A stretch of DNA of 64,000 nt, from the NCBI GenBank assembly GCA_019694395.1, contig JAIBCC010000031.1:1-64000 (forward strand). Direction: 5' to 3'. Positions 50,429-59,814 of the stretch are shown here, piece by piece. This DNA is from Pyrinomonadaceae bacterium. Its GTDB lineage: Bacteria; Acidobacteriota; Blastocatellia; Pyrinomonadales; Pyrinomonadaceae. The notes beneath the pieces were generated by a model. That model was not told the DNA's origin. It did not search any database and saw only the letters and a program-made list of their open reading frames with translations. A program made the position numbers and the translations under genes. Position 1 is the first letter of the stretch; the number at the start of each line of letters is the position of its first letter.

Positions 50429-51130
50429 ATGTCAACAGTTACCCCAATTGCGCGAAAAAACAACATAGTAGTCCAAGATTTAGGAAAAGAAATTTTGATC
50501 TATGATCTGGAAATTAATAAAGCTTTGAGTTTAAACGAAACATCAGCTTTGATTTGGCAACTCTCGGCAGGCGAAAGGACGATTTCTGAAATCGCGCAGG
50601 AAGCAAGTAAAAAACTTAATGTGCAGGTGGGTGACAGATTCGTTTGGTTAGCCCTTTGGAGATTAAAGAAAGAAAACCTGATTGAAACGGATATTTCCGA
50701 TTTTTTTGAGGGGGAAACGCGACGGGAAATAATTAAAAAAGTTGGTTTTGCTTCTTTAGTGACTTTGCCGATAATCACTTCTCTGATTGCTCCTACATCC
50801 GCTCAGGCTCAATCCGGTAACAATTGTTCAACAAATCCGCTTCCCAATGGTTGTCCGTGTTCAAGCGGTGTAATTCCCTGCACAAGCGGTTGTTGTGGTT
50901 CAATTTCAACAACAACGGCTGTCTGTGTTGCTTTTCAAGCAGCCGCACCGGGAACCTTTTGCAGATCACTTTGTCAATGTTCGGGCGGTTGTTGCGGATT
51001 TGGTGCTCCTAATTCACCTATTTGCGTTCAATGCGGCACGGTTACGCCCGGAAATCGTTGCCGGACTAGTCAAGAATGTGCTTCTAATAATTGCGAGGCG
51101 ATACCGGGAATTGGTGGAGTGTGTGCCTGA
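50429..51130 (+). CDS. PqqD-like domain fused to export-like segment and 18-cysteine tail
   Basis: Residues ~10-88 form a PqqD-like winged helix (N-E-T-S-A-L-I-W-Q-L-S, R-F-V-W-L-A-L-W-R-L), the fold that binds peptide leaders (RRE). Next is T-R-R-E-I-I-K-K-V at 98-105, a hydrophobic stretch ~105-122 and a signal-peptidase-like A-Q-A at 125-127. The last 106 residues hold 18 cysteines in units such as C-T-S-G-C-C-G, C-S-G-G-C-C-G and C-R-T-S-Q-E-C-A-S-N-N-C. The ribosome site is AAGGAG. Tail export and maturation are inferred. No radical SAM or RiPP-modifying gene lies within the window. Nearest neighbours are secreted peptidases. Confidence 0.8.
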   Translation: MSTVTPIARKNNIVVQDLGKEILIYDLEINKALSLNETSALIWQLSAGERTISEIAQEASKKLNVQVGDRFVWLALWRLKKENLIETDISDFFEGETRREIIKKVGFASLVTLPIITSLIAPTSAQAQSGNNCSTNPLPNGCPCSSGVIPCTSGCCGSISTTTAVCVAFQAAAPGTFCRSLCQCSGGCCGFGAPNSPICVQCGTVTPGNRCRTSQECASNNCEAIPGIGGVCA

Positions 51131-51289
51131 AATTATTTTTTTGAGGGATTTAACTGTCCTGACTTTTGATAAGAATTGCTTATGTCAAAAAAAACTAGAA
51201 AATTTTTGGAAAATTATTAATTGGCTATTTTTGTTCTATTTTACGGAAAAACTTTGAACTATCCTTGTAGGATTATGGGAGTTATCAAG

Positions 51290-52993
51290 ATGCAATTTTG
51301 CCAAAAGATTATTTTACTTCTTTTATTTCTATTGTTTACATCAAATATTTTTGGGCAATTAAGTTCTCAGGAAATTAATGCAACCTATCAAAGAGCCATA
51401 AATTTTTATAACCAAAAAGATTATAAAAATGCTGCCGCCGAGTTTGATAAACTTTATCCGGAATACTCTGCAAAATTTACAAATTCAAATACTTTTTATA
51501 ACGGGGCGTGCATTTATGCTTTGAATAACGAAAAACAAAAGGCTCTCGAACTTTTGAAGATAGCCGTCTTCGATAAATTCTACTTTAATCTCAATAACAT
51601 TAGTAACGACAGTGATTTAGTCAGCTTACACAACGAACCCCAATGGCAGACGCTGATTGATGGGGTAAAAGAAAACATCAGAACTTTGCCCGAAAGAAAT
51701 AAGGGAAGAGTTAAAGCGGAATTATTGAAAGCAAAAGCAATCCTCGAACAAGACGCTGGCAAGCTCTGGGGCGAAAGCATTTGGAGCGATGATTATTTGG
51801 TTATAGACATTGATAATACAGTTTATAGTCTGAGTCCTTTTCCTGACAGCAAAACCGATAATTCAGGCATTTATTATCTGACTTTACCGCCAAATACGAT
51901 TGGATATTCAAATTCGCGGCAGCCTTACAAAGGCAAATTTTACGCAACAATCAAAACCAATGATTTATTTGCCAGTCCGCAAACTTTCATTCACGAGTTG
52001 TTTCACATTTTGCAATTTAAAAATCGTGATTTGAATGGTGAAGAAATTGCCTATTTAGACAATTATGATGCCCGCGAATTGTTGCGGCTTGAGTTTCAGT
52101 CTTTGAGAAATTGTTTGAATTCGATCAACCAAAATCAAGACCTCAAAGAGACTCTGATGTTTCTTAATGATGCAATGATTTTTCGAAAACTTCGGCAAAC
52201 AAAATATAAAGAATTTCTGGCAAAAGACACCGAACTCGAAACACACGAAGGATTAGCCAATTACACAGGTTTTGTTTTAGCACCTTATCCGATGGGTAAT
52301 GTTCAAAACAAATACCAAAGAGCCGTTGTCGAAATAGACATTGCGGAACAGGAGAAAACTTTTGTCCGACGGTATGCCTACGCAACCGGATTTAGTTACG
52401 CATTGATTTTAGACCACTTGAAAATTGATTGGAAAAAGGGTCTCAAAGTCGTTTATAACTTTTCGGATATTTATGAGAAAAACTATCTCAAACGGCGGTT
52501 GAAAATAAAAAATAAGGACATTACGGCGGCAAATTTACGGAACAATTTTGCCGAAATTCATCAGCAGGAATTTGCCAGAAAAGAAAAGATGGAGAGACTG
52601 ATTGCCATCTTGAAGAAAGAATTTATCGAAAACCCAACTCTTTCGGTAACGCTCAAGGATGAATATTACGCTCAAACCTCAGCAATGGATTCGGCAACGA
52701 TTATACCCGGCATCGGCACAGTATTCAAAGTCATCTCTGGTCGCGTTATTCCCGAAGGTAAGAGAAACTTCGGTGATTTCAAAATACTTCCAACTGATGA
52801 TGAAACAGCGGGAGTATTACGAACCCTTAACGGAAGAACTTATACTTTTGTTTTTCCAACACCTTTCAAAATCGAAGGCAACAAGATAACGGGTAAATAT
52901 TACGAAATAGAACTTGCGCCGAACTGGACGGTTAAAAAGAAAAACGAAAAGGGCGATTACGAAATTGCTGAAAAAGAAGAGGAGAAAAAATGA
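51290..52993 (+). CDS. Secreted zincin-like metallopeptidase with TPR
   Basis: A 567-residue protein from the ATG at 51290 (GGGAG nine bases upstream). Signal peptide ~1-22 (F-G-Q), TPR-like helices ~25-110, and a domain with H-E-L-F-H at 235-239; a downstream Glu in the R-E-L-L-R-L-E helix may be the third zinc ligand. The C-terminal ~150 residues are beta-rich. No named family is recognised. Its stop overlaps the next S41 gene by 4 bp, so both are cotranslated. Confidence 0.75.
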   Translation: MQFCQKIILLLLFLLFTSNIFGQLSSQEINATYQRAINFYNQKDYKNAAAEFDKLYPEYSAKFTNSNTFYNGACIYALNNEKQKALELLKIAVFDKFYFNLNNISNDSDLVSLHNEPQWQTLIDGVKENIRTLPERNKGRVKAELLKAKAILEQDAGKLWGESIWSDDYLVIDIDNTVYSLSPFPDSKTDNSGIYYLTLPPNTIGYSNSRQPYKGKFYATIKTNDLFASPQTFIHELFHILQFKNRDLNGEEIAYLDNYDARELLRLEFQSLRNCLNSINQNQDLKETLMFLNDAMIFRKLRQTKYKEFLAKDTELETHEGLANYTGFVLAPYPMGNVQNKYQRAVVEIDIAEQEKTFVRRYAYATGFSYALILDHLKIDWKKGLKVVYNFSDIYEKNYLKRRLKIKNKDITAANLRNNFAEIHQQEFARKEKMERLIAILKKEFIENPTLSVTLKDEYYAQTSAMDSATIIPGIGTVFKVISGRVIPEGKRNFGDFKILPTDDETAGVLRTLNGRTYTFVFPTPFKIEGNKITGKYYEIELAPNWTVKKKNEKGDYEIAEKEEEKK

Positions 52994-54627
52994 AATGCAT
53001 TAAACTTTTTCTTATTTCAATATTGTTTATAATTGCCGCAAATGCACAGGATAAACTTCCAATCATCAAATCCAACGTCAGTGCAATCAGCGTTCAGGAA
53101 GACGAAATTGTGAAATACCGAAATAGCTGGACGCTCTCCCCCGAAGCTAACCCGGACATTTATGATATTTCCGTTGAAAAAGGAAAAACTAAAAGAATTT
53201 CCTTCATCACCGATGTTGATAAGATCAGTTTTGAGGTTGAAGCGGGCAAAAAATACGATTTCATCATTCAATTAGGCGAAGCAATGTGTCATACCCAAAT
53301 AGTTGCTCACGAACTGAATTTCTGGAGCAAATACGAGTTTTGGGAAAGTCCAGCGTTAAAAACTCCTTATCAAACAAACATTTCCGACCAAGAAAAAATG
53401 GCTGGTTTGTCTAAGTTTTGGTCTGAGGCAAAATATAATTTCGTCAATTTCCAACTTGTTCCCGAATTAGATTGGGACAAAACCTTTTTGGAATTCATCC
53501 CGAAAGTTTTGGCGACCAAATCAACTTTAGAATATTACAAAGTTTTGCAAATGTTTTGTGCAAAATTGAAAGACGGACACACCAATGTTTTCGTTCCGTC
53601 CGAATTGAACGACGAGATTTTCGGCAAACCTGCAATTGCTACCCGATTGGTCGAAGATCGAATAATTATCACTTACATTTTGGATGAAAGCCTCAAAACC
53701 GAAGGATTGAAAGTTGGGCAGGAAATCCTCGAAATTGACGGAATTCCGGTCAAAAAATACGCGGAAGAAAATGTCTCGCCTTACGTTGGTGAATCAACTT
53801 CGCAAGCCTTCGATTCAACCGTTTATCAGTTTTATCTACTGAATGGAGCAATTAACAAATCTGTCGAGTTAAAGATCAAAAGCTCTGACGGAAATTCATT
53901 TGTGAAGACACTGCCGCGTTTGAGCATTTCCGAAAGAAACAAATTGGTAACGCCGCGTCCGCCTTTTGAAATGAAAATGCTTGAAGGAAATATTGCTCTG
54001 GTCAGAGTCCATACAATGAATGATTCTGCCCATGCAGACCAACTTTTTGCCGATAATTATCCAAAAATCGAAAAATCTGATGCCTTGATTTTAGATTTAC
54101 GGGAAAACGGCGGCGGGAGCAGCGGGATCGGATACAGGATTTTAGCTTTTTTGACCGATAAGCCTTTCAAAACTTCGAGTTGGTTCACCAGAGATTATCG
54201 CCCCGCTTTTCGTGCCTGGGCGAAACCGCAGGAGAAATATAGCGCAGAAGCAGCAGAAATTTCTGAAAAAGTATTGATTGGTTATCGTGGCGAAGGAACA
54301 AAAGTTTACCGTAAGCCGATCATTGTTTTGACCAGCCCGCGAACAGGTTCTGCCGCCGAAGATTTCTTGGTTGCTTTTAAGCCATTAAAACGCGGATTAA
54401 TTATCGGCGAAGCTTCAAACGGCAGCACCGGACAACCCTTAGTAATTTCCCTCCCCGGCGGCGGTTCGGCTCGGATTTGCAGCAAACACGATACCTTTGC
54501 TGATGGAACGGCTTTTGTTGGTGTAGGAGTCATTCCCGATATTTTAGCAAAACCGAAAATCTCGGATTTTATCGAAGGCAAAGATTCGGTTCTGGAAATC
54601 GCTTTAGGGGAACTTAAGAAAAAATAG
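52990..54627 (+). CDS. Secreted S41 family peptidase (paralog B)
   Basis: A 545-residue protein with signal peptide ending A-N-A-Q. It matches the peptidase at 43562 along its full length: N-terminal beta domain, helical cap, PDZ-like part (L-K-V-G-Q-E-I-L-E-I-D-G-I-P-V), L-D-L-R-E-N-G-G-G-S-S and the catalytic region R-T-G-S-A-A-E-D-F, then G-E-A-S-N-G-S-T-G-Q-P. The start overlaps the stop of the zincin gene. It ends this run of hydrolases; a palindrome follows. Confidence 0.85.
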   Translation: MKCIKLFLISILFIIAANAQDKLPIIKSNVSAISVQEDEIVKYRNSWTLSPEANPDIYDISVEKGKTKRISFITDVDKISFEVEAGKKYDFIIQLGEAMCHTQIVAHELNFWSKYEFWESPALKTPYQTNISDQEKMAGLSKFWSEAKYNFVNFQLVPELDWDKTFLEFIPKVLATKSTLEYYKVLQMFCAKLKDGHTNVFVPSELNDEIFGKPAIATRLVEDRIIITYILDESLKTEGLKVGQEILEIDGIPVKKYAEENVSPYVGESTSQAFDSTVYQFYLLNGAINKSVELKIKSSDGNSFVKTLPRLSISERNKLVTPRPPFEMKMLEGNIALVRVHTMNDSAHADQLFADNYPKIEKSDALILDLRENGGGSSGIGYRILAFLTDKPFKTSSWFTRDYRPAFRAWAKPQEKYSAEAAEISEKVLIGYRGEGTKVYRKPIIVLTSPRTGSAAEDFLVAFKPLKRGLIIGEASNGSTGQPLVISLPGGGSARICSKHDTFADGTAFVGVGVIPDILAKPKISDFIEGKDSVLEIALGELKKK

Positions 54628-54630
54628 CAG

Positions 54631-54690
54631 TCCCAAATATTTGGGAAATCTAAGGTCGCTTCAAACTTCCACTTGAGGCGGCTTATATTT
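54631..54690 (+). terminator. Palindrome and hairpin ending the hydrolase block
   Basis: TCCCAAATATTTGGGA (54631-54646) is a perfect 16-bp palindrome 4 bp after the S41 stop. It is followed by CGCTTCAA-N8-TTGAGGCG, a hairpin with a G-T pair, and then TTATATTTTTT. The second hairpin looks like an intrinsic terminator. Confidence 0.7.
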
Positions 54691-54761
54691 TTTAAAAAAC
54701 TTTTGTAACCTTTTCCTCCTCAAATGGAAATAATAATTTAGAAAGAAGTGAACCGAAAAAA

Positions 54762-55349
54762 TTGAATCGAAATATCGAAACAAAACTTATTGACCAAGCC
54801 TTGCGTGGAGACGAAATTGCCTTCGCCGAGATTTACACACGCCTGAGGGATTCGATTTACGGATTTGCTTTTCGGATGTTAATGGACGAAACGATGGCAG
54901 AAGATATTACACAAGAAACTTTTATTTTCCTAATTGAAAACCCGCATAAATTTGATTCTTCACGCGGTTCGCTGCATCCGTTTTTGTGCGGAGTGACACG
55001 AAATCTGGTTTTGCATCATTTACGAAAAAAACAAAGTTTGCGTGAGGATTTCGGCGAATTTGACGAGTTTATCGAAACCAAAGACGAGACGAACTTGAGT
55101 CCGTTGGAAATTTTGCTCGAATCGGAGCTTTCGGACTATGTCAATGTGTGTGTGACGGATTTGCCCGAAGCGCAGCGCGAAGTAATTATTTTGCGAGAGT
55201 TACAGGAATTTTCCTACGAAGAAATTGCCAAAATTACCGAAACCGATTTGAATTTGGTTAAAGTTCGGCTGCATCGTGCAAGAAAAAATTTGGCGGATAA
55301 ACTCGCGCCTTACTTAAAAAAAAAGGAGAAATGCAATGAATTGCGTTGA
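54762..55349 (+). CDS. ECF sigma factor 1
   Basis: A 195-residue RNA polymerase sigma factor with region 2 (Y-G-F-A-F-R-M-L-M-D-E, D-I-T-Q-E-T-F-I-F) and region 4 (V-I-I-L-R-E-L-Q-E-F-S-Y-E-E-I-A). It starts with TTG and has only a weak ribosome site. The stop overlaps the anti-sigma ATG by 14 bp. With the anti-sigma protein and the secreted protein that follow it forms a regulatory operon. Confidence 0.85.
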   Translation: MNRNIETKLIDQALRGDEIAFAEIYTRLRDSIYGFAFRMLMDETMAEDITQETFIFLIENPHKFDSSRGSLHPFLCGVTRNLVLHHLRKKQSLREDFGEFDEFIETKDETNLSPLEILLESELSDYVNVCVTDLPEAQREVIILRELQEFSYEEIAKITETDLNLVKVRLHRARKNLADKLAPYLKKKEKCNELR

Positions 55350-55983
55350 GGTAAAAGAACATTTAGAGACTTTTTTAGATGAACAAACTGACAGGGATTT
55401 GAGTAGAGAAATCGCTCGGCACTTGAATGGCTGTGAGCCGTGCCGCGCCGAATTTGCCGAATTGGATTTCGTCAGCAGTTTGCTCAAAAAAGAATTGCCC
55501 GCATCTCCTGCTAAACAATTGGATGTTCGCGTAATGGCGGCATTTCGTCAGCATCATAAGCAAAAAGCCACTTGGAATTGGTCAGCAATTTTTGCTTTAT
55601 TTTTCGCTCCCAAACCGATTTACGCGCTTTTAACCCTTTGCTTTTTAACAGGTTTAGCATTTCTAATCGGAAGAATGACCGCACCGCCAAGGGAGATAAT
55701 TGTTTCATCGCCACCGCAAATTGTCGAAAAAGAAGTTCCCAGAGAGGTCCTCAAATATGTCGAAGTTCCCGTTACCAAAACTGTCGGATTTCCAACTGAA
55801 AAAATCATTACGCGAACGGTTTATCGCACTCTCGAACGAAAAAATGGAACTTATTTTGCTAATAATTTGCCGAAAAATATTTCTGACTCCGCAGTTTCAA
55901 CACAATTTGATCTAAAGGATTTTCAGCCGCTTGGCGAAATTGCCCCGCGGATTGTGAAAAAGGGAGAAACGAATGAAAAATAA
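55336..55983 (+). CDS. Zinc-finger anti-sigma factor 1
   Basis: A 215-residue protein with an N-terminal anti-sigma zinc-binding domain (H-L-N-G-C-E-P-C, H-x3-C-x2-C) and one membrane helix (I-Y-A-L-L-T-L-C-F-L-T-G-L-A-F-L-I-G at ~95-112). The C-terminal part is periplasmic, with repeated I-V-E-K-E-V-P-R and V-E-V-P-V-T-K. It should hold the upstream ECF sigma factor inactive until a signal arrives. Confidence 0.85.
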   Translation: MNCVEVKEHLETFLDEQTDRDLSREIARHLNGCEPCRAEFAELDFVSSLLKKELPASPAKQLDVRVMAAFRQHHKQKATWNWSAIFALFFAPKPIYALLTLCFLTGLAFLIGRMTAPPREIIVSSPPQIVEKEVPREVLKYVEVPVTKTVGFPTEKIITRTVYRTLERKNGTYFANNLPKNISDSAVSTQFDLKDFQPLGEIAPRIVKKGETNEK

Positions 55984-56938
55984 GGTTTTATACATTTTCA
56001 TCTGTTTGATCTTATTCGCTTTAATCGCCGACGGACAAAACAAAGATGCCGTTTTTCCCGATGGCACCACCGTAATTTTTGAAAACAAAATTGCTTCGCC
56101 AATGGTAGAGAAATCAAGCGGAAAAGTGCGGGTAATCAATGTTCTTTCTCCGATGAGTAATACCAATGTTGTGCATCGGGTTTTTGTTGATGGCGAAAAT
56201 AAATCGCATTTTGGCTACGATTTGGAAGTAAAAAAAGAAGAAAAAGGCAAATTTACGCTAACTTTTAAGCCGCTCTCAATTATTTTATTCGTCCAAAACT
56301 CCGACCGAAAAACTCTGCCGAAATTCCCTCAGCCGTTGCAAATTGACGAAGGCGATACTTTATCGGTTGATCTGATGGAAAACCCGAAAACAAAGGAAAA
56401 GATTGCAGATCGAATCAAAATAATTCAAGGTGCGCCGACTCAAAATAGTCCATCAAATCAAGTAATTATTCCGAACCTATCTAATTTTCCAACCACGGAA
56501 ATTACGCATGAAAAACCGGCAGTTACGCTGATCTATTCGTCAGAGACAACTGCCGCACCCAAAGATTTTACGCTTGACGAAATTACGATGCAGATCACAA
56601 ATGCCAGCCTAAACGTCAACGGCAAACAAATGGCAGAAAAGAAATCGGTGATGGGGGGAAATATTTATTTTTACTTGAAAGGTAAAGGTCGTTTTATCCT
56701 TTCGCCTGTTCCGCACGAAGGCTTTAATTTTCAAAAAACCGGAGTGATTGACATTACTAAGATTTCGTTTGAAATGAATGGCGATAAATATGAGATCAAA
56801 TCAGTGATGCCGCTTATGTTTCATGGCGGAAAGTGGAATTTGTGGGTTTTATACGACCCCGATTATCGCCCGAATTCGGATGTTGAAATTGAATTTGGCG
56901 GCGGAAAGATTGAATCTTTGATTCAAATCAAGAAATAG
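55973..56938 (+). CDS. Secreted protein of unknown function in the sigma operon
   Basis: A 321-residue protein with signal peptide (A-D-G-Q, ~22) whose ATG overlaps the anti-sigma gene by 11 bp. The beta-rich N-terminal domain (D-G-E-N-K-S-H-F-G-Y-D-L-E-V-K) and C-terminal domain (F-M-F-H-G-G-K-W-N-L-W-V-L-Y-D-P-D-Y) are not known to me. Being in the operon it may be part of the envelope response or its signal. Confidence 0.65.
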   Translation: MKNKVLYIFICLILFALIADGQNKDAVFPDGTTVIFENKIASPMVEKSSGKVRVINVLSPMSNTNVVHRVFVDGENKSHFGYDLEVKKEEKGKFTLTFKPLSIILFVQNSDRKTLPKFPQPLQIDEGDTLSVDLMENPKTKEKIADRIKIIQGAPTQNSPSNQVIIPNLSNFPTTEITHEKPAVTLIYSSETTAAPKDFTLDEITMQITNASLNVNGKQMAEKKSVMGGNIYFYLKGKGRFILSPVPHEGFNFQKTGVIDITKISFEMNGDKYEIKSVMPLMFHGGKWNLWVLYDPDYRPNSDVEIEFGGGKIESLIQIKK

Positions 56939-57016
56939 AAATTAAGAGATGTTTTATCAAAGTTGAAAAGGCTTTGAGTTAGTAGAAGTGTGTTTAAAAA
57001 TCAAGGAGAAAAATTT

Positions 57017-59572
57017 ATGTTGAAAACCAAATTGTATTTATTTTTATTGATTGCAACTATTTTCGCGCTCAACGTTTTTGCCCAAGATGATGCAGAAAAA
57101 CAAGGCGCAGAAATTTATGAAAAATACCAAACGGCTCTTGGCGGAAAGGAAAATCTGGGCAAGATTAAAACGGTTGAAACCATTTCTGAAATCGAGATGA
57201 TGGGAACTAAAAAGAAACAGACAGTCATCGAAGATAAAGTAACCAAAAAACGTTATGCTGTGACCGAGGGAGGGATCGAAGGCAAACAAGAATCAGGGTT
57301 TGACGGCACACGTTGGTGGGATAAAAATATGAGTTTTCGAGGCTATCGGGAAAATAGAGGGTTAAATGTCAAAATTGATCCCAAAAATGTTCGCAAGCTT
57401 CCAAACGAAACGATTGACGGCAAAGAGTATTTTGTATTGCAAAACACAGATAATAACGTCACCGTAAAAAGCTACTTTGACACGCAAACCTATCTTTTAG
57501 CCCGAACCGAAACGAAAGGTGATGTTTCAGGAAATCATCTTTCCCAAACAACCATAATTGGTGATTATCGTAAAGTCGGCGATATTTTAGCGGCTTTCTC
57601 GCAAACAACAACTCTCAGTCAAGGCATAACGGTTACTCAAAAAACGTTAAGCATCCGACATAACATCGAAATTGATTCTAAAATCTTTGAATATACTGAT
57701 GATGACAAAAAAACTGCTGAGAAAATAGATGCCAAATCGCCCGAAGAAGCCCTGAAACAGCCAATGATGATTAAGGCTGATTCAAATTCGGTTTTCAAAG
57801 ATGAAAACGGCAGCAAATTAACTCAAGCCGAATTTTTACAACGCAAAAACAGCGGTAATTATACGATTCAACCTGAAATTGAAAACGGCAAAATGGTCGG
57901 GATGCGATTGGTCAAAGGCAGTAACGAAACTTCTGTCGGCGCAATTGCAACCGATTTCACGGGAAAATTGTTGGATAATTCTTCGGTTCAGCTTAGTGCG
58001 TTAAAAGGAAAAGTCGTGGTCTTGAATTTTTGGTTTGTCGAATGTGCGCCATGTATCAAAGAAATGCCTGAACTCAACGAAATGGTCAAAAAATATCAGG
58101 GAAATGAGGTTGAATTTTTAGCAATTACCCACAATTCAAAAGACCAAATAACTGAATTTTTGAAGAAAAAACAGTTCGATTACAAAATTGTCGCTGATTC
58201 TCAAAACATCATTGATGCTTACAAAACTAATGCGTTTCCCACTCACATCGTTATTGACCGCGATGGAAAGATCAAATTTTCCCAGTTCGGTTATCAAAGC
58301 GGAATCGTGCAAAATCTGACTAAAAATATTGATGATGCACTGAAAGCTCCCACCAAAGTTGAATGGGACAGAAAAAATCCTGAAGCGATTGTTCCCGATA
58401 ACATCAAAAAAGAAACGCTCGACAAAGTTTGGCAAACCATCAACGATTCACATTTTGACCGGACTTTTAACGGTGTAGATTGGAATGCAGTCAAAACCAA
58501 ATACGAACCGCAACTCGCCAATGTCAAAACCAATCAAAATTTGACCGATTTGCTCAACAGAATGGTCGGCGAATTAAAACAATCACATATCAAAATTATC
58601 CCTGCCAACCAAATTGCGGTTAACGGACAGTCGCACGAACAAATGCAGGAAATGGCAAAAACGGGGAGTATTGGTGTCACCTTGCGACTGCTCAATAAAT
58701 CCAAAATAGTTGTCACCGCAGTCCGCGAAAATTCCCCCGCTGCACAAGCCGGTATTAAAAAAGGCTATTTGATTAAAAAGGTTGATGGCGAAACGATTGA
58801 AGCAATTCTGCAAAAACAGAAGGAAAAAGGCGGTTTTCAATTGCGGGACGAAATCATTGCGGTGCGTGCGGTAACCGGGAAACTTTCAGGCGAAATAGAC
58901 AAAAAAGTTTCCGTAACAATCGTTGACGAAAATGAAACTGAAAAAACTCTTGAAATTGGTCGCCAAAATTTCGGTAACGCCCGTGATTTAGATTTTGAAT
59001 CGAAAGACCTTAATACCGATGTCGGCTACATCAAATTTAATATTTTTATCGGTGATTTGCCGAATAAATTTGCTCAAGCAGTTGCTGCAATGAAAAATAA
59101 AAAAGCATTGATCGTAGATCTTCGCGGAAATCCCGGCGGAGTCGGCAATCACACAACAGCATTGGCAGGAATGCTCGACAAAGAAAAACGTTCGCTCGGA
59201 GTTTCGCAATATCGTTATGACAAACAACAATTTGAATACGAAGGCAATGATAAATCTTTCAGCGGAAAAGTTTTTATTTTGATTGACGAATTATCCGGAA
59301 GTTCGGCAGAAATTTTGGCGGCGGGTTTGCAGTCGAATAAACGCGCCACCGTTATTGGACAAAATTCGGCTGGTGCGGTCTTGCCTTCGACCATGGCAAT
59401 CTTGCCAAATGGCGGAGCTTTGCAATACGCTATCGGCGATTACAAAACGCCTGACGGCAAAGTTCTGGAAGGTCGCGGAGTAACTCCTGATGTCGAAGTC
59501 AAATTAACCCGCAAAGATCTGTTGGCTGGCAAAGATTCAGCGATTGAAACGGCTTTGAAATTAGCAAAATAA
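57017..59572 (+). CDS. Secreted LolA-like/thioredoxin/S41 peptidase fusion
   Basis: An 851-residue protein. After the signal peptide (V-F-A-Q), residues ~25-225 are LolA-like and match the protein at 49651. A thioredoxin-like domain follows with C343-A-P-C346 in F-W-F-V-E-C-A-P-C, and then a PDZ-bearing S41 peptidase (E-N-S-P-A-A-Q-A-G-I-K-K-G; I-V-D-L-R-G-N-P-G-G; G-S-S-A-E-I-L-A-A-G). The S41 part is related to the peptidase at 14546. The ATG at 57017 has AAGGAG ten bases upstream. Lipid binding, redox and proteolysis in one exported chain is unusual. Confidence 0.85.
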   Translation: MLKTKLYLFLLIATIFALNVFAQDDAEKQGAEIYEKYQTALGGKENLGKIKTVETISEIEMMGTKKKQTVIEDKVTKKRYAVTEGGIEGKQESGFDGTRWWDKNMSFRGYRENRGLNVKIDPKNVRKLPNETIDGKEYFVLQNTDNNVTVKSYFDTQTYLLARTETKGDVSGNHLSQTTIIGDYRKVGDILAAFSQTTTLSQGITVTQKTLSIRHNIEIDSKIFEYTDDDKKTAEKIDAKSPEEALKQPMMIKADSNSVFKDENGSKLTQAEFLQRKNSGNYTIQPEIENGKMVGMRLVKGSNETSVGAIATDFTGKLLDNSSVQLSALKGKVVVLNFWFVECAPCIKEMPELNEMVKKYQGNEVEFLAITHNSKDQITEFLKKKQFDYKIVADSQNIIDAYKTNAFPTHIVIDRDGKIKFSQFGYQSGIVQNLTKNIDDALKAPTKVEWDRKNPEAIVPDNIKKETLDKVWQTINDSHFDRTFNGVDWNAVKTKYEPQLANVKTNQNLTDLLNRMVGELKQSHIKIIPANQIAVNGQSHEQMQEMAKTGSIGVTLRLLNKSKIVVTAVRENSPAAQAGIKKGYLIKKVDGETIEAILQKQKEKGGFQLRDEIIAVRAVTGKLSGEIDKKVSVTIVDENETEKTLEIGRQNFGNARDLDFESKDLNTDVGYIKFNIFIGDLPNKFAQAVAAMKNKKALIVDLRGNPGGVGNHTTALAGMLDKEKRSLGVSQYRYDKQQFEYEGNDKSFSGKVFILIDELSGSSAEILAAGLQSNKRATVIGQNSAGAVLPSTMAILPNGGALQYAIGDYKTPDGKVLEGRGVTPDVEVKLTRKDLLAGKDSAIETALKLAK

Positions 59573-59606
59573 AAATCAGCTGAGTTTAAAAAAGCAGTCA
59601 AAAATA

Positions 59607-59672
59607 AAATCAGTAGAACGAACTTTAACGAGTAATTCAGGAATTGCCAATTATCGTTTCATCTACTGATTT
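59607..59672 (+). terminator. Structured hairpin after the fusion gene
   Basis: AAATCAGTAGA pairs with TCTACTGATTT, extended by ACGA/TCGT, around a ~40-base loop, and ends in TTT. It resembles the element at 63681-63762, whose stem also begins TCAGTAG and ends CTACTGA. Confidence 0.6.
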
Positions 59673-59814
59673 TCTCTTTCCTCATTCATTCGTTGCAAAA
59701 CTTTTACTCACAAAAATCGTATAAAATTTATCTTTTCAAAAAAAGCTGAATCCTTTTCAAAAATTTAGGAACTAATCAAACGAGTAACCTGATTTTTTCG
59801 AGAGTTGAAAGCGT

